From NCBI GenBank assembly GCA_033782935.1, contig JAWQEG010000493.1:10001-74000 (forward strand): a stretch of 64,000 nt of DNA, given 5' to 3'. The stretch is from Petrolisthes cinctipes (lineage: Eukaryota; Arthropoda; Malacostraca; Decapoda; Porcellanidae). The notes below the pieces were generated by a model. The model was not told the origin of the DNA. It saw only the letters and a list, made by a program, of their open reading frames with translations, and made no database searches. Below, piece by piece: positions 47,930 through 60,479 of this stretch. Every line of letters starts with the position of its first letter. Positions within the stretch are counted from its first letter, which is position 1. Position numbers and translations under genes: made by a program.

Positions 47930-48112
47930 GGAGTCCTGGTGAAGGTGAGGGCCAATTGATCACTGAAGGCAGAGTGGTGAGCCGTTGAAAGTAAGGGAGG
48001 TGACTGCAGGCTTGGTGAAAGTAAAGAGTCCTGTGGTGAAGGTGAGGGCCAATTGATCACTGAAGGCAGAGTGGTGAGCCGTTGAAAGTAAGGGAGGTGA
48101 CTGCAGGCTTCA
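47930..48112. repeat. About 95-bp tandem duplication at the 3' end of cellulase copy 2
   Basis: The block GAGGGCCAATTGATCACTGA through GACTGCAGGCTT occurs twice in a row, adding a second copy of the last codons and stop downstream of the real stop. It is present once in copies 1 and 3. Coding is unaffected because the extra copy falls after the stop. Confidence 0.85.
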
Positions 48113-50868
48113 CTCCAGTGTAGCTGACAATGAAGTCGATTTTGAGGATGGAGCCTTGAGCCTGGTTCCCGTTGTAGTTCTTGTTGGTAAGGGTGACGGT
48201 CCTGCCCGTGGTGGTTGAAGGGTTAGCTATCCACACCTGTAACACAATATTATATGTTTCTGTATATGCAGTGCTTTTAATTATGTCAGGTTGCTACTTC
48301 TACTGTTAGTGATACGAATGTTATTACTGTTTCTCTTAATCTATATTCCTCTTGTAGCATGAAGAAATGCAGTATTCATTACCAAGTAAAATATTGTAAT
48401 ATATCCCGACTGACCTCAACAATCAAAAAGTATCATTAATATACATTGACCCTCCATTTATACTCACCCGGAAGTTAGAGATGGGTTGAGAGAATGTGAG
48501 GACGATGGACCATGAGGTGGTGGCCACAGGGACGGTGATGACAAGGTCGGACTGGAAGTTACCTCTCCACTCGTTTTTCTGGATCACTTTGGCACACTGG
48601 CTGCTCCCAGTGCCACACTTGGCATGGTATCGCAGCCCTGCCACGGTGGACTGAAAACCGGCATTGTAGTCACACGTGACCTCATTGCTGACATAGTCAC
48701 TCCTGACATCATTGTACTTGTCATTTTTGTTAGGACCTCCCACCAGGGCACCGTAGAGCACTTGAGGGTTTGGGCCATTGTAGTTGAAGTCATTCCAGTC
48801 GCAGGAAGCAGGTGGATCTTTGCATGAACTGCTACGGTGGTGGGGTCGCTGGGGAGGATTATGACCGAAACCGACAACATAGCTACGGCCGGCATCACCA
48901 AGCATGTAGTGAATCTGCTTCTCGGCAAAGAGACGGTATTCCACCGTGTTGATGCCAAGGTCTGCAGCTCTGAGACAAACAAAGGCCGCATTTGCTGCAT
49001 ACCTCAGAGACCCCCACTTGCTTATGTACAACAGACCTTTCGGTGTCTTCTTCGTGTTTTTTGTCATCTTCTCGCAGAATGCTTTAAGGTGACCTTTATA
49101 CTTAGGCTTATCAGCAGCAGCAGCAAATTGTGACATAAGGACCATAACACCAGGTGTCTTTTCATCCCAAGAGAATTCTCCTGCTCCTAAATACAAATTG
49201 GTGTAATGTTGCTTGGCTTGCTGTAAGTACTGTGACTCTCCCGTGGCTCGGTATAGCCAGACTGCAGCCCATGCCAGTTCGTCATTATACCCGCCCCAGC
49301 TCTTGTAGTACTTGGCTGCGTCGGTGATGGAGTCGGAGTATTTTGCTCGGTAATTGTTAGCAAAACTGTAGAGTTGTCGGGCGTGTTGAAGACATGTCGC
49401 GCTGTAAGTAGAGTCAGACTGCTTGAAAAGGATGGCAGCGGCAGCGAGGGCAGCAGCTGTCTCCCCGGCAAGGTCTGACCCAGGTTTACTCTGAGTAATC
49501 TTGTAGGCAGGTCTGCTCATGGTCATGTCCTCGGGGCGGCCCCAGTAATCGTGATCCAATTGGCCATTACCCACCTGGCCATAAAACACATTGGGGGCCA
49601 CGTGTGCCTTCAGGAAGTAGTCAGTGGCCCACTTGACCGCTTCCAACATGTGTGTCATCTCACCTGACTCCAGAATAAAATAGACACAATAACAGACAAA
49701 CATATACAACTCCTCCTTCACAAAATGCAATGTCCAATAAAATTAAGATTTTTTTTTTTCTTATAGCATGAGGTTCATATTCTTAAACGGGACCACTAGA
49801 ATACATTAATGACAGGTCTCCTTTAACGTGTGGATTGTACTCGACATGACAAGACTCACCTGCTGCAGTGTAAGCTTTTCCATACTCGATGGCTCCCCAA
49901 GCCAACACCGTGGTCGCACCAGCCATGGGAAATCCGAACTTGACAGTATCACCAGCTGAGGGACAGAACAAAATTAATATAACCATCCGTTAACGTCATC
50001 ATCATCTCTTGTGCCTGACTTGGAGTGCTGGTGATTCTTCAATGTCATGTCAGGTTCCAGGATAGTGTCTCAGTATGACGAGTAAAGGATCTGTTGGACT
50101 GCATACTGTACGGTAGATGATATCCTAAACACACACTAGGAACAAACTAAGCTAATTAAAGGAGATATTTGTTGTTGACAAAAACAACAACAACAACATT
50201 CTCTAATTATAGCTTATATTGGGAGTCATAGTTTGGATGAGCAATGTGAAATCAGAAGCCTCAAATTCACCTGTATATCATATTGCCCCGACCCTCTCCC
50301 TTCAACGCACCATCGTAGTAGCCGCCCTCCAGGTCCATCTGTTGCTGCGTGTCTGCGTCTATGGCGTCGTCGGTAGCGGAATCTCGACGCCATGTGACCC
50401 TCTGCGATGTAGGAAGGTCACCAGAGCGCTGAGCCTCGTAGAAAAGCAACGACTTGTGCAGAACCTCGTCGTAGTCGTACTTGGTGTTGCATGTGGTCGT
50501 GGAGGAAGCCGTGAGTGTGGTCGTGAGTTGCTCTGTGTTTATAGTCGTGGATTGATGTGTGTTTGTCATGGTGGTAGTTGTCGAAACAAACAATTATATA
50601 CATAACACTCGGGTACACCGTTGAAAACTCATACACTCAAAATATACAATCATAATCCAAAGTTTTCTTACTCCGAGAAAACAATAATGAGACAGTACCA
50701 CCACCACCACCAACAACAATATCAACACCAACATACATTATTATACTCACCCTCGTAGTCAGTGCCTGTGACCCTCTCGTAGTGACAGAGGAACCCAGGT
50801 GCCTTGATCAGTAGCAACACCACCTTCAGCAGTTCACCCATCATTACACCACACGTAGGTCTCTTCAT
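48057..50868 (-). CDS. GH9-CBM2 endoglucanase, copy 2 (CUB deleted)
   Basis: Predicted exons: 50868-50751, 50532-50311, 49955-49860, 49663-48468, 48236-48057, giving 603 aa. The first exon is a fusion: the copy 1 signal peptide up to VVLLL continues directly into the last 19 codons of the CUB domain ([15 protein letters not shown]), in frame and with the original donor and phase. The GH9 domain is complete, with YYDAGD, RPHHRSS and SDYVSNEV all present. The linker before CBM2 is 11 codons shorter than in copy 1 (KCGTGSSQC). The acceptor used by copy 1 for the linker exon is CAA here. The next AG (AAACACAG, 35 bp further in) keeps phase 1 and the frame, and was used in this model. A secreted, active endoglucanase is plausible if that site is used. 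Confidence 0.72.
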
Positions 50869-50888
50869 TACTGCCTTGTCTGATGGAG

Positions 50889-51246
50889 AGGGGAGAGGTG
50901 GTGGTAATGGTGGTGGTGGTGGTGGTGGTGGTGGTGGGAGAGGTGGTGGTAGTGGTGGTGGGGGTGAAGGGAGAGGTGGTGGTGGTGGTGGGGGTGGTGA
51001 TGTGAGAGATGGTGGTAGTGGTGGTGGGGGTGAGGGGAAAGGTTGTGGTGGTGGTGGTTAAGAGAGAGGTGGTGGTGGTGGTGGTGGTTGTGGGGGTGGT
51101 GGTGAAGGGAGAGGTTGTGGTGGTGGTGGTGGTGGTGATGGGAAAGGTGTTGGTGGTGGTGAGGGTGATGAAGGGAGAAATTGAGATGGTGGAATGAAGG
51201 GAGAGGTTATCGGAGCTTTAGTGATGGAGGAAGGTAATAGAGATGT

Positions 51247-51297
<51 letters not shown>

Positions 51298-51846
51298 AAT
51301 GATGGAGAGTGAGGACACAGATGAGGATACAGGCCACAGGGAAGGTACAGTTGAGGAGTGATAATACAAGGTGAAAAGTGAGGATAAAAGGCGAGTGCAC
51401 AGGTGCCTCACACACGCCACATACATTTATATATACAGAAAGGTGAGGCAGCAAAAAAAAGGTATGATTGACACACACCTGCAACATGTGAAATGTGTAT
51501 ATGTCATTCAACTACTCCTCTCTTTTAACCCACATGTGGATGGGGGAGTGGAGGGTGTGTGGGGTGGGGGCGTCGAGGGTGTGGGTGAGGGGTGTACAGG
51601 TTACCTGTGGGGGTGTAGAGGGTGTGGGTGGGTGTGTAGAGGGTGTGGGTAGTGGTGTACAGTGCGTGGGTGTGGGTGGAGGTGTAGAGGGTGTAGGTGG
51701 GTGTGTAGAGGGTGTGAGAGGGTGTATATAGAGTGTGGGTGTGGGTGTAAAGGGTGTGGGTGTGGGTGTAGAGGGTGTGGGAAGGGTTGTACAGTACAGA
51801 GTGTGGGTAAAAAATATTTCGTAACTTATACAATAGTGTCCTCCAC

Positions 51847-51881
<35 letters not shown>

Positions 51882-51885
51882 TGTC
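50889..51885. repeat. Simple-repeat block 5' of cellulase copy 2
   Basis: An expanded (GGT)n region (to about 51160), (GT)n (51247-51292), GGTGTAGAGGGTGTGG minisatellite (51545-51790) and (ATA)n (51848-51880). Counterpart of the block at 42715-43620. Confidence 0.85.
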
Positions 51886-52764
51886 TCTGGTGATAAACGA
51901 TTACCGACACCACGAGTGAGTATTATCATTTATTTATCTAATCACAAATGGAGAATTATTATTGCCCCTGGCGCGATTCTTTTATTTCCCTCTCGATCTC
52001 CGCTGACACTGTATAAACACAATAGCTGTTTACCCATTTTTCCAAGAATCATGTGTGTGTGTGCGGTGACATAAGAGACAATGTTAATGTCGTGTTCTGC
52101 GTCGTCGTCGTCTTTCTGTCTGATAATTACTGAGATGAAACGAAGCATAATGAAACTCAGGCCACACCTATACATACATACCGAGGGTCTATGGTTGGTT
52201 ATTTACCAGATGATTTTTAACTAATATTTCGATACGAGCTTTAGTTACGACCAAAAGGGAAATAAACAATTATAATTCAGACTTGGCAAGAAAATAAAAG
52301 GCACGAAAAAGTGTACTGAAAAATAAAATTAACTCCATATTGGTGAGATAGAGTTTGTGTCTGAGTCGCCCTTGTGTGTCACCAACAAGTGTCAAACGTA
52401 CAGGATATCCGCTACTGTACTTGGCAAGGTAAATAAATGGAAGGCAGTTGTTGTTCGTTTTTGTTATATTTTTTTTATCCTATCGAAATGTCCACAGATC
52501 TGTGATCTTAACTGCAGCTTCCGAGCATTATTATTATTATTTTTTTTTTTTTCTGCATTTCTTGTAACAGTTTGAAAGAATCAGTAGTCACTCAGTTTTC
52601 TCACAATAGCCTGACCCCTTAAAATCAGACACCAACTTGACGCTTCGACAGGAGGGGAAAACGTTCACCTACTCAAGATCAAGAAATATATTTTTCTTGA
52701 TCTTGTAACTACTTAAACCTCCCTAACACCTCACCTCTACGGCGACTTCCACCTCCCTAACATC

Positions 52765-53070
52765 TCACCTCACCTCAAATTCCAGCAGCGGACGCAAGCA
52801 AACAGCAGCAGAAGTAACCAAAATCAACACAGTAAGAGCTTGGAGGCTAGTAAGTAAAAGACGACTGAGCTGACTAGTGGTCGTGGTGGTGTTGGTGATC
52901 TCTCTGGAACTCCAGTCCTCGCAATGACCGCTTTTATGTTCAAGCCGCGTCTCAACACCTGGCCACCACCAGGACCCCCGGTTGGTACCATCTCTTTGGT
53001 TAATAATGGACAGCCACATGGTCTGATGGTTCTTGGAATAGGGTGCAGTTGTCGCCCCTATACACCACAC
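52765..53070 (-). CDS. Conserved open frame of unknown function, unit 2
   Basis: The 101-codon counterpart of the frame at 45372-45674, with one extra Thr codon (TTTTTSQL) and a handful of substitutions (for example Leu to His at ETRLEHK). Frame and stop are unchanged. Function unknown. Confidence 0.25.
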   Translation of the reverse strand: MWCIGATTAPYSKNHQTMWLSIINQRDGTNRGSWWWPGVETRLEHKSGHCEDWSSREITNTTTTTSQLSRLLLTSLQALTVLILVTSAAVCLRPLLEFEVR

Positions 53071-54349
53071 TTGTTTCCCTGGTTGTGTAAGTCGTCATTC
53101 ATGATTACAGTCCCGTCTTTTGGTGGGTTCATGAAAAGGGGTACTGATGTCGCCTCTCTATTGACACACTTGTTTTCTCCTTTTCAAGTCTTAACCTATA
53201 ATTATTACACTGTCAGATGTTTTGGTAGGTTTACATAAACTTTAAGTATGTCATGTCACTTTCCCGATGTACGCATTTCATCTTCTTTTACACACGACAT
53301 TATATATGCCCTCAGGTGTGTGTGTGTGTGTGTGATGTATGTGTGTGTGTGCTTTTTTAGACTGTGAGGGGGAGAAGAGTAAATATATGTCTCTTAATGC
53401 CATACCTTGGTTTTGTTTTCTATTCTTAAAGTCACAACATTACAGGAGTCACGTGTCTGGCTGTGGTAGGAGTCGTATGATTGTATATTGCCTTCACAAT
53501 TCTCTCCCACAAACACTATAAATTATATCTATATTTGTTGCCTTTAGAATGGAAGAAGGAAAAGATGAAGAAATGGTGGTGGACGGGAGTGGGAGTAATG
53601 GAGACAAAACTGGAAATATGTGGGACGTGCATAAAACCTTACTCATTGTTGACACTGTGTTGAATATGATTAACTGTGCTTTTGTTTTTAGGTACAGTAT
53701 ATTTAAATGAATAGATCATAACAATGAACGCTCCTTCACTCCAATCCTTTACCTCTCGTCTCTCATCCTTACCCTCTGCAGTACATGTCCCCTTTCACAT
53801 CTTCCCCTCACTCCATTCTTCCTCTCCCCTCACCTATCGCCTCACTCCCTCCTCTAACTCGCCACTCACCTTCAATAATATCCCTTCTCTTCCCTCCTCA
53901 GATCGTGCCACTCTCCTCCCAAGCTGGCGTGTCATTCCACTCATCCTCTTCCCCCCCTCGCATCCCGAATGACGAATAAAGTGACGTCAACAGGAATTAT
54001 TGTAAGAATGGGGCATAAAACAAGAAAATGAAAGAATATATGAATCCACTAAAATCACTCAATTATCCTGGAACAAGAACTGGAAAATTCCTAGGGGTGC
54101 AACCACCCCCTAAGGACACCCATGGTCCCTGCTTCAATATTTACCACGACACACACATAACCATGTCTATAACCTCATTATGCTACATGGCCTATGTGTC
54201 TAGCTCGGCAGAGTGCATTTCTACTCGTTTTATTTCCAACATTTACGACACGAAGCTAAAACAAATGAAATTAATCTACGTGATGTTTGTGTTATCATAT
54301 TTTAAAGTAAATATTCAAGTCAGTCTTAAAATTTCTCATTCCTTCCATT

Positions 54350-54615
54350 TCTTATTCAACCCTTCCCATTTTCCTTCCAACCTTCCCATTCTTCTTCAAT
54401 CCTTCCCATTCTCCATTTAACCCTTCCCATTCTTCTTTGAACCCTTTCCATTCTTTGTCCAACCCTTCCCATTCTCCCTTCAACCCTTCCCATTCTCTTA
54501 GCCAAAACCTTCCCATTCTCCCTCCAACCCTTCCCATTCTCTTAGCCAAAACCTTCCCATTCTCCCTTCAACCCTTCCCATTCTCTTAGCCAAAACCTTC
54601 CCATTCTCCCTCACT
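54350..54615. repeat. About 17-bp minisatellite, unit 2
   Basis: Counterpart of 46960-47225, with a different order of the TTAGCCAAAA-containing variants. Confidence 0.85.
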
Positions 54616-54779
54616 TTAGACAGAAGGAGAATGGAAACAAGATAGACACAATAAAATTTATTTCTGAAATGTTGACGTACTCGTATCAATGTTATCAACA
54701 AAATTATAGTGAAAAAGATATTGCTGATATAATATTATGGCTTTATGTAGTATTAAGTACCTTTCCTTCATAGAAATGT

Positions 54780-54783
<4 letters not shown>

Positions 54784-54840
<57 letters not shown>
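54784..54840. repeat. (TC)n tract, left flank of LINE 2
   Basis: A TC tract following ATAGAAATGTAACTT, as at the unit 1-2 border, then broken by LINE 2. Confidence 0.95.
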
Positions 54841-54844
<4 letters not shown>

Positions 54845-57800
54845 ATTTTGATGACTTGTTGTTCTCAGATGATGGTGTCCATCTGAATCAGGTAGGAGCA
54901 GCCCGTTTGGGACGTTTGCTAAACGACGCGGTCATCAACCATCGTACAAAAAACGGGACTGCCCAGGTACTTCAAGGTCAGGTAACGTAATACGAACAAA
55001 CAGAATAACACGGGCAGACGTCCAGTTACCCAACCGAAATAGTCTAAAGGTTTTTTATCTTAACGCTCGCAGCATCCATAACAAATTCACAGATCTAGAG
55101 GAAATAACGCTCACAGAAAATTATGATATAATCGGCATTGCAGAATCGTGGCTAAATACTGAAAATAGAGACTTCCTAGCAGAGTATAAAATTCCTGGCT
55201 ATACAATATTTGAGAAAGGTCGAACAAATAAACGGGGAGGTGGAGTTCTATTATATATTAAAGATGACCTCAAACCGATCATATTATCAAAGCCCCATAT
55301 CGCTAACGTAGACACACTATATATACTCATTAGAAATAAATTCGGGATGAAACTTTTGTTAGCCTTATTATACAGACCCCCAGCTCAACCAGTACAAACC
55401 GACCGTGATATCTATGAACAAATTAACGAGATGAGTAACACGCATGAGGCCGTAATTCTTGGCGATTTTAATTTACCAGTAACAAAGTGGGGAGAACCAT
55501 TATCAGCTCACTATGGACAAGACCTTTATACTAACTTACAGGAGAGCTCTCTTATCCAATTTGTTAATAGTCCAACTCGTGGAAATAACGTTCTTGACCT
55601 AGTATTTGCAACAAAAGAAGATTTGATAGGGAATATTAACGTGGGTGATGAGTTTACTAATAGCGACCACCGCACAATCACATTCAGTATAAATTTCAAT
55701 AGAAGCGAAATAAATTACAGCTACGAAAAAATACCCGACTTTAGAAAAGCTAATTTTCACCAACTCAGAGCGATACTAAAAGATACGGATTGGAAATGTC
55801 TGCGAGACACTATTAACATTAATACACAATGGAACTTTTTCACTAATGCGTACGCAAAAGCGGTCAAAGATAGCATACCGTTAAAAAACCGACGCTCAGC
55901 ACAAAACTTAAAGCCCAAGTGGTGGAGTAATGAGATAGCCGACTGTTTACGAGCCAAAATGAACGCCCATAATAGAGTAAAAATCACAGACGACAATAAT
56001 GAGCGTGCCAAGTTTTCAGACTTACGAAGAAAAGCCAAAAAGTTAATCAAACAGAGTAAAAAGGCCTTTGAAAAACACGTTGCAAATCAAAGTAAGACAA
56101 ACCCGAAAGAGTTCTACAGTTATATTCGGCAAAAGAAAGTACTCACGTCAACTATCGGACCACTACTTGATGAGAATGGGGATTTTACTACAGATGAAGA
56201 GCGAATGAGTGGTATCCTTAACACTTTCTTTGCATCAGTCTTTACTACAGAAAACCCGAACCTTATACCAGCAGTAACAACAGTCCAAAATGAAAATACC
56301 GAGGTATTAAGTAATATCAGCATAACAGAAAGTGACGTAATAAAATGTATTGATAATTTGAACGCAAATAAGTCACCTGGGCCAGACACGATCTCCCCTC
56401 GCATATTAAAGGAAGCAAAAAGCGAAATAGTAAAACCTCTGACTCTGCTCTTTAACTATTCTTTACACACTGGAACAATACCTGACGAATGGAAGCTCGC
56501 TAATGTAACACCAATATTTAAAAAAGGCAGCAAATCTCTACCTAGCAACTATCGCCCTATCAGCCTAACCTCAGTCGTATGCAAAATACTAGAGACAATC
56601 ATACGAGATAAACTTACAAATCACTTAGAGGAAAACAACTTACTTAGAGACACTCAACACGGTTTTCGTAATAAACGCTCTTGCCTAACAAACCTATTAG
56701 ACTTTTTAAATGACATTTTTAATGAATATGATAAGAGTAAAGCAGTAGACATAATTTATCTAGATTTCCAAACAGCCTTTGACAAAGTTCCCCATAAACG
56801 CTTAATATCTAAACTAAAATCACACAGAATCCAAGGTGATACCGTAAGATGGATAGAGAACTGGCTAAGCAACCGAAAACAACGCGTGGTAATAAATGGA
56901 AAATCTTCTAGTTGGACAGGCATTACAAGCGGGGTGCCACAGGGGTCGGTTTTAGGGCCAATCCTATTCCTAGTTTACATAAACGACATATCGAAGTTTG
57001 CCGATGACACCAAAATTGCAAATACAGTACTCACTAACGCACAGACTAAAGAAATGCAAGATAATCTCGATAAATTGTCAAATTGGACGAAAACTTGGCA
57101 AATGTCCTTCAATTCAGATAAATGTAAAGTGCTCCACATCGGACATCATAACGTAGCAGCAAACTACTCGTTAAATGGTAAGCAACTTAAAAGCGTGGAT
57201 CGAGAGACAGACTTAGGGGTAACAGTATCAAGTAACCTAAGACCCAGTCAGCAGTGTACGGAAGTAATGAAGAAAGCAAATAAAACTATCGGCTTTATCG
57301 GCAGAGCATTCGAGTATAAATCTAAAGACACAATCCTCACTTTGTATAATTCCTTGGTCCGTCCCCTTATGGAGTATTGTGTTCAAGCCTGGTGCCCGTT
57401 CTACCAGAAAGATATAGCAAAATTGGAACGAGTCCAACGTAGAGTTACTAAAATGATACCAAGTCTGAGAAATAAAACGTACGATGAGCGGCTAAGCGAA
57501 TTAAATCTATTCCCATTGACACAACGTAGACTGAGAGGTGACTTAATCCAGGTATTTAAAATAATCAAAGGCATAGACAATATGGACTGCAACAAACATT
57601 TCACTATTGATCAATCAAACTACACGAGAGAAAACGGCTGCAAAATCAAAGGCAAATCTTTTAATTCGCACGAATCCAAGAATTTCTTTTTTAACCGAGT
57701 CGTCAACTTATCGAATGGGCTTCCCCGTAACGTGACTGTAACACCGTAGACAGCTTCAAACGTCGATTAGATAAACACTTTGCATCTAATCCCCGACTTA

Positions 57801-58117
57801 CAATGTTTACTAATGAATAATTTTTGCCCATTACAGGTGGCAAGTTAGCCAAATTTCACCTACTTTCTATCTTTCCTATAAAATTTCCTTGTGGAGTATT
57901 TCTGCCAACCCCACAGGGTTCCCATTCCTGACTTTATTTCCTGTACGGCTCAGGCCGGAGGGATTGGAGGGTGGGGAGAGAGCCTTCTACTTTGCTATCC
58001 TTACCTACGACTATCACTGGGGAGTAATTCATTCTCTACCAGTAACCTTCTAATCAGGTCACCTCGTTTGGACCGTAAGGTCTGTTGTGGTCTGTGTTTC
58101 TATGTAACTCTATGTAA

Positions 58118-58120
<3 letters not shown>
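54841..58120 (+). mobile_element. 5'-truncated CR1/L2-like LINE 2 inserted in (TC)n
   Basis: Begins within the ORF1 SGNH domain (SDDGVHLNQVGAARLG near 54870) and runs through ORF2 to a 3' UTR. The tail is two copies of TATGTAACTC merging into (TC)n at 58120. The right side continues TGTATACGACCTG, the start of unit 3, so the insertion is exactly within the border microsatellite. Related to but distinct from LINE 1. Confidence 0.88.
55017..57749 (+). pseudogene. LINE 2 ORF2: endonuclease-reverse transcriptase, nearly open
   Basis: Open for more than 2.7 kb; the first ATG is at 55347, but the endonuclease starts upstream (FYLNARSIHNKF; GIAESWLN; RGGGVLLYIKDD). Later endonuclease motifs are VILGDFNLP and NSDHRTI. 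RT motifs follow: [97 protein letters not shown] and LYNSLVRPLMEYCVQAW. Between LVYINDI and SKFADD about eight residues usual in this family are missing, without frame loss. A frameshift near 57740 detaches the final 25 residues (TVDSFKRRLDKHF). Probably inactive but recently so. Confidence 0.75.
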
Positions 58121-58151
<31 letters not shown>

Positions 58152-58494
58152 GTATACGACCTGTCAGTATCATCTGCATCACTACCGCCATTACCAACAC
58201 TATATCTCAATTTCACCATCACCACCATCTTCCACACACTAAGTAACTATACAATATATTCCACCATTACTTACAACACCGCCAACACTATCAAATCACC
58301 ATCGTCACTTTATTTGTTTCTCCCTCACTATTCCTCCAACACTCGTACCACCATGGACTAACACTACCTACACTATACCTCTCTCTCACCATCATCATTC
58401 ACATTGAGAGGGGGAAATGAAATGTGATAATAATTATGTTAACCATTTGTCATCTCAAAAAAGTATAAGAACGCATAATATGGGATTGGAATTA

Positions 58495-58500
58495 TTTATT
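58495..58500 (-). terminator. Candidate poly(A) signal of cellulase copy 3
   Basis: AATAAA on the minus strand in the same context as copies 1 and 2. Confidence 0.35.
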
Positions 58501-58656
58501 GTTATTGTTGTTTTTAATTTTGTTTTTCTTGCTGTTGTCGTTTTTGTTTTTTGTTGTGTTATTTTTGATGAACGTGAGGGTACATCAAGAAGGTAATAGC
58601 AGATTAATTAACACTGGTGAAAGTAAGGAGTCCTGGTGAAGGTGAGGGCCAATTGA

Positions 58657-60217
58657 TCACTGAAGGCAGAGTGGTGAGCCGTTGAAAGTAAGGGAGGTGA
58701 CTGCAGGCTTCACTCCAGTGTAGCTGACAATGAAGTCGATTTTGAGGATGGAGCCTTGAGCCTGGTTCCCGTTGTAGCTCTTGTTGGTAAGGGTGACGGT
58801 CCTGCCCGTGGTGGTTGAAGGGTTAGCTATCCACACCTGTAACACAATATTATATGTTTCTGTATATGCAGTGCTTTTAATTATGTCAGGTTGCTACTTC
58901 TACTGTTAGTGATACGAATGTTATTACTGTTTCTCTTAATCTATATTCCTCTTGTAGCATGAAGAAATGCAGTATTCATTACCAAGTAAAATATTGTAAT
59001 ATATCCCGACTGACCTCAACAATCAAAAAGTATCATTAATATACATTGACCCTCTTGAAAAAAAAAAGAGGCAAAAACGTAAATACTCATGTGTATTATT
59101 GCCAGTCCATTTATACTCACCCGCAAGTTAGAGATGGGTTGAGAGAATCTGAGGCATATGGACCATGAGGTGGTGGCCTTAGGGACGGTGATGACAAGGT
59201 CGGACTGGAAGTTACCTCTCCACTCGTTTTTCTGGATCACTTTGGCACACTCACACGGGGCATCGTATCGTAGCCCGGTCGTGGAGGAGGCCGTGAGTGT
59301 GTTCGTGAGTTGCTCTGTGTTTGTGGTCGTGGATTGATGTGTGTTTGTCGTGGTGGTAGTTGTCGAAACAAACAATTATATACATAACACTTGGGTACAC
59401 CGTTGAAAACTCATACACTCAACATATACAATCATAATCCAAAGTTTTCTTACACCGAGAGAACAATAATGAGACAGTACCACCACAACCAACACCAACA
59501 TACATTATTATACTCACCCTCGTAGTCAGTGCCTGTGACCCTCTCGTAGTGACAGAGGAACCCAGGTGCCTTGATCTTGTTGTCACTACGAAATTCGACC
59601 TTCAACTCGCCTTGGCCATACACATCTGTCGTCATAGCCACCATCCATTATTCTATTATCCTGTGTCATTGTTATTATTCTCATTGTATTTATCACTGTT
59701 ACATCAGTATGCTCTCACCCCATCCTATACTTTATTCCTCCCTCCCCACCTATTTCCCTCCCCACCTATTTCCCTCCCGTTATACACATCGCCCATTTCT
59801 CCCCACCTATTTCCCTCCCTCTAGACATCACCCCACAAACAACCCTCACCCCTTCACCACATCTTACCCCTTAACTTGGTTTTTCCACAGACGTAGACAC
59901 CGTTCACCATCAGCCAGTCCTTGGTACATCCCACAGACTCTTGCAGTTTCATCTCCTCACACCAAAACTTGATACGGGTGTCGGGACTAGCCTGGTAGGG
60001 GAGAGATGAGGGTGTGAGATGTACACAGCTAAGTACAGTATTTATTTGCAACTTATAAACTCTGGAATGTAAGCGAACCGTGTATCAACAGACAGTCATA
60101 TTACTTTGAATGGAAAATCCATAAAGTATATATTACATAGATGGGAACACGTGTGGAGCCAATAACTTTAAAGGGAAAAAAAAAGTATTTATGTTTAATA
60201 TACACAGGAGCAAAGCC

Positions 60218-60258
<41 letters not shown>

Positions 60259-60457
60259 ACTGTACCTTAATGGTGTAGACACAAAGCTGGTTCATGGGAT
60301 AATTGTTTGGGTAGCCGGGACTGGTGATGGTACCCTTGGCGTCCAGGTAAGTGCCCCCACAGTCCCCCATCACCCCAGGACTCACACCCACCGCCGTCAG
60401 TAGCAACACCACCTTCAGCAGTTCACCCATCAGTACACCACACGTAGGTCTCTTCAT
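58657..60457 (-). CDS. CUB-CBM2 protein, cellulase copy 3 lacking the catalytic domain
   Basis: Predicted exons: 60457-60266, 59991-59868, 59625-59518, 59314-59121, 58836-58657, giving 265 aa. The first three encode the signal peptide and a whole CUB domain ([19 protein letters not shown]). The fourth fuses the Thr-rich linker (LTASSTT) straight to the end of the former catalytic exon (GLRYDAP) and the CBM2 ([18 protein letters not shown]), in frame; the last exon completes CBM2 (VWIANPS to SPLCLQ). All catalytic residues are gone. As in copy 2 the original linker acceptor is CAA, and AAACACAG downstream restores phase. The product would be a secreted cellulose- or chitin-binding protein without hydrolase activity. 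It could equally be an unexpressed remnant; the open frame argues mildly against that. Confidence 0.68.
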
Positions 60458-60479
60458 TACTGCCTTGTCTGATGGAGAG

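Larger units (their letters stand above)
47446..54783. repeat. Segmental duplication unit 2
   Basis: About 7.3 kb, collinear with unit 1 but lacking the DIRS element, the 865-bp insertion and the 5' exons deleted from its cellulase gene. Confidence 0.85.
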
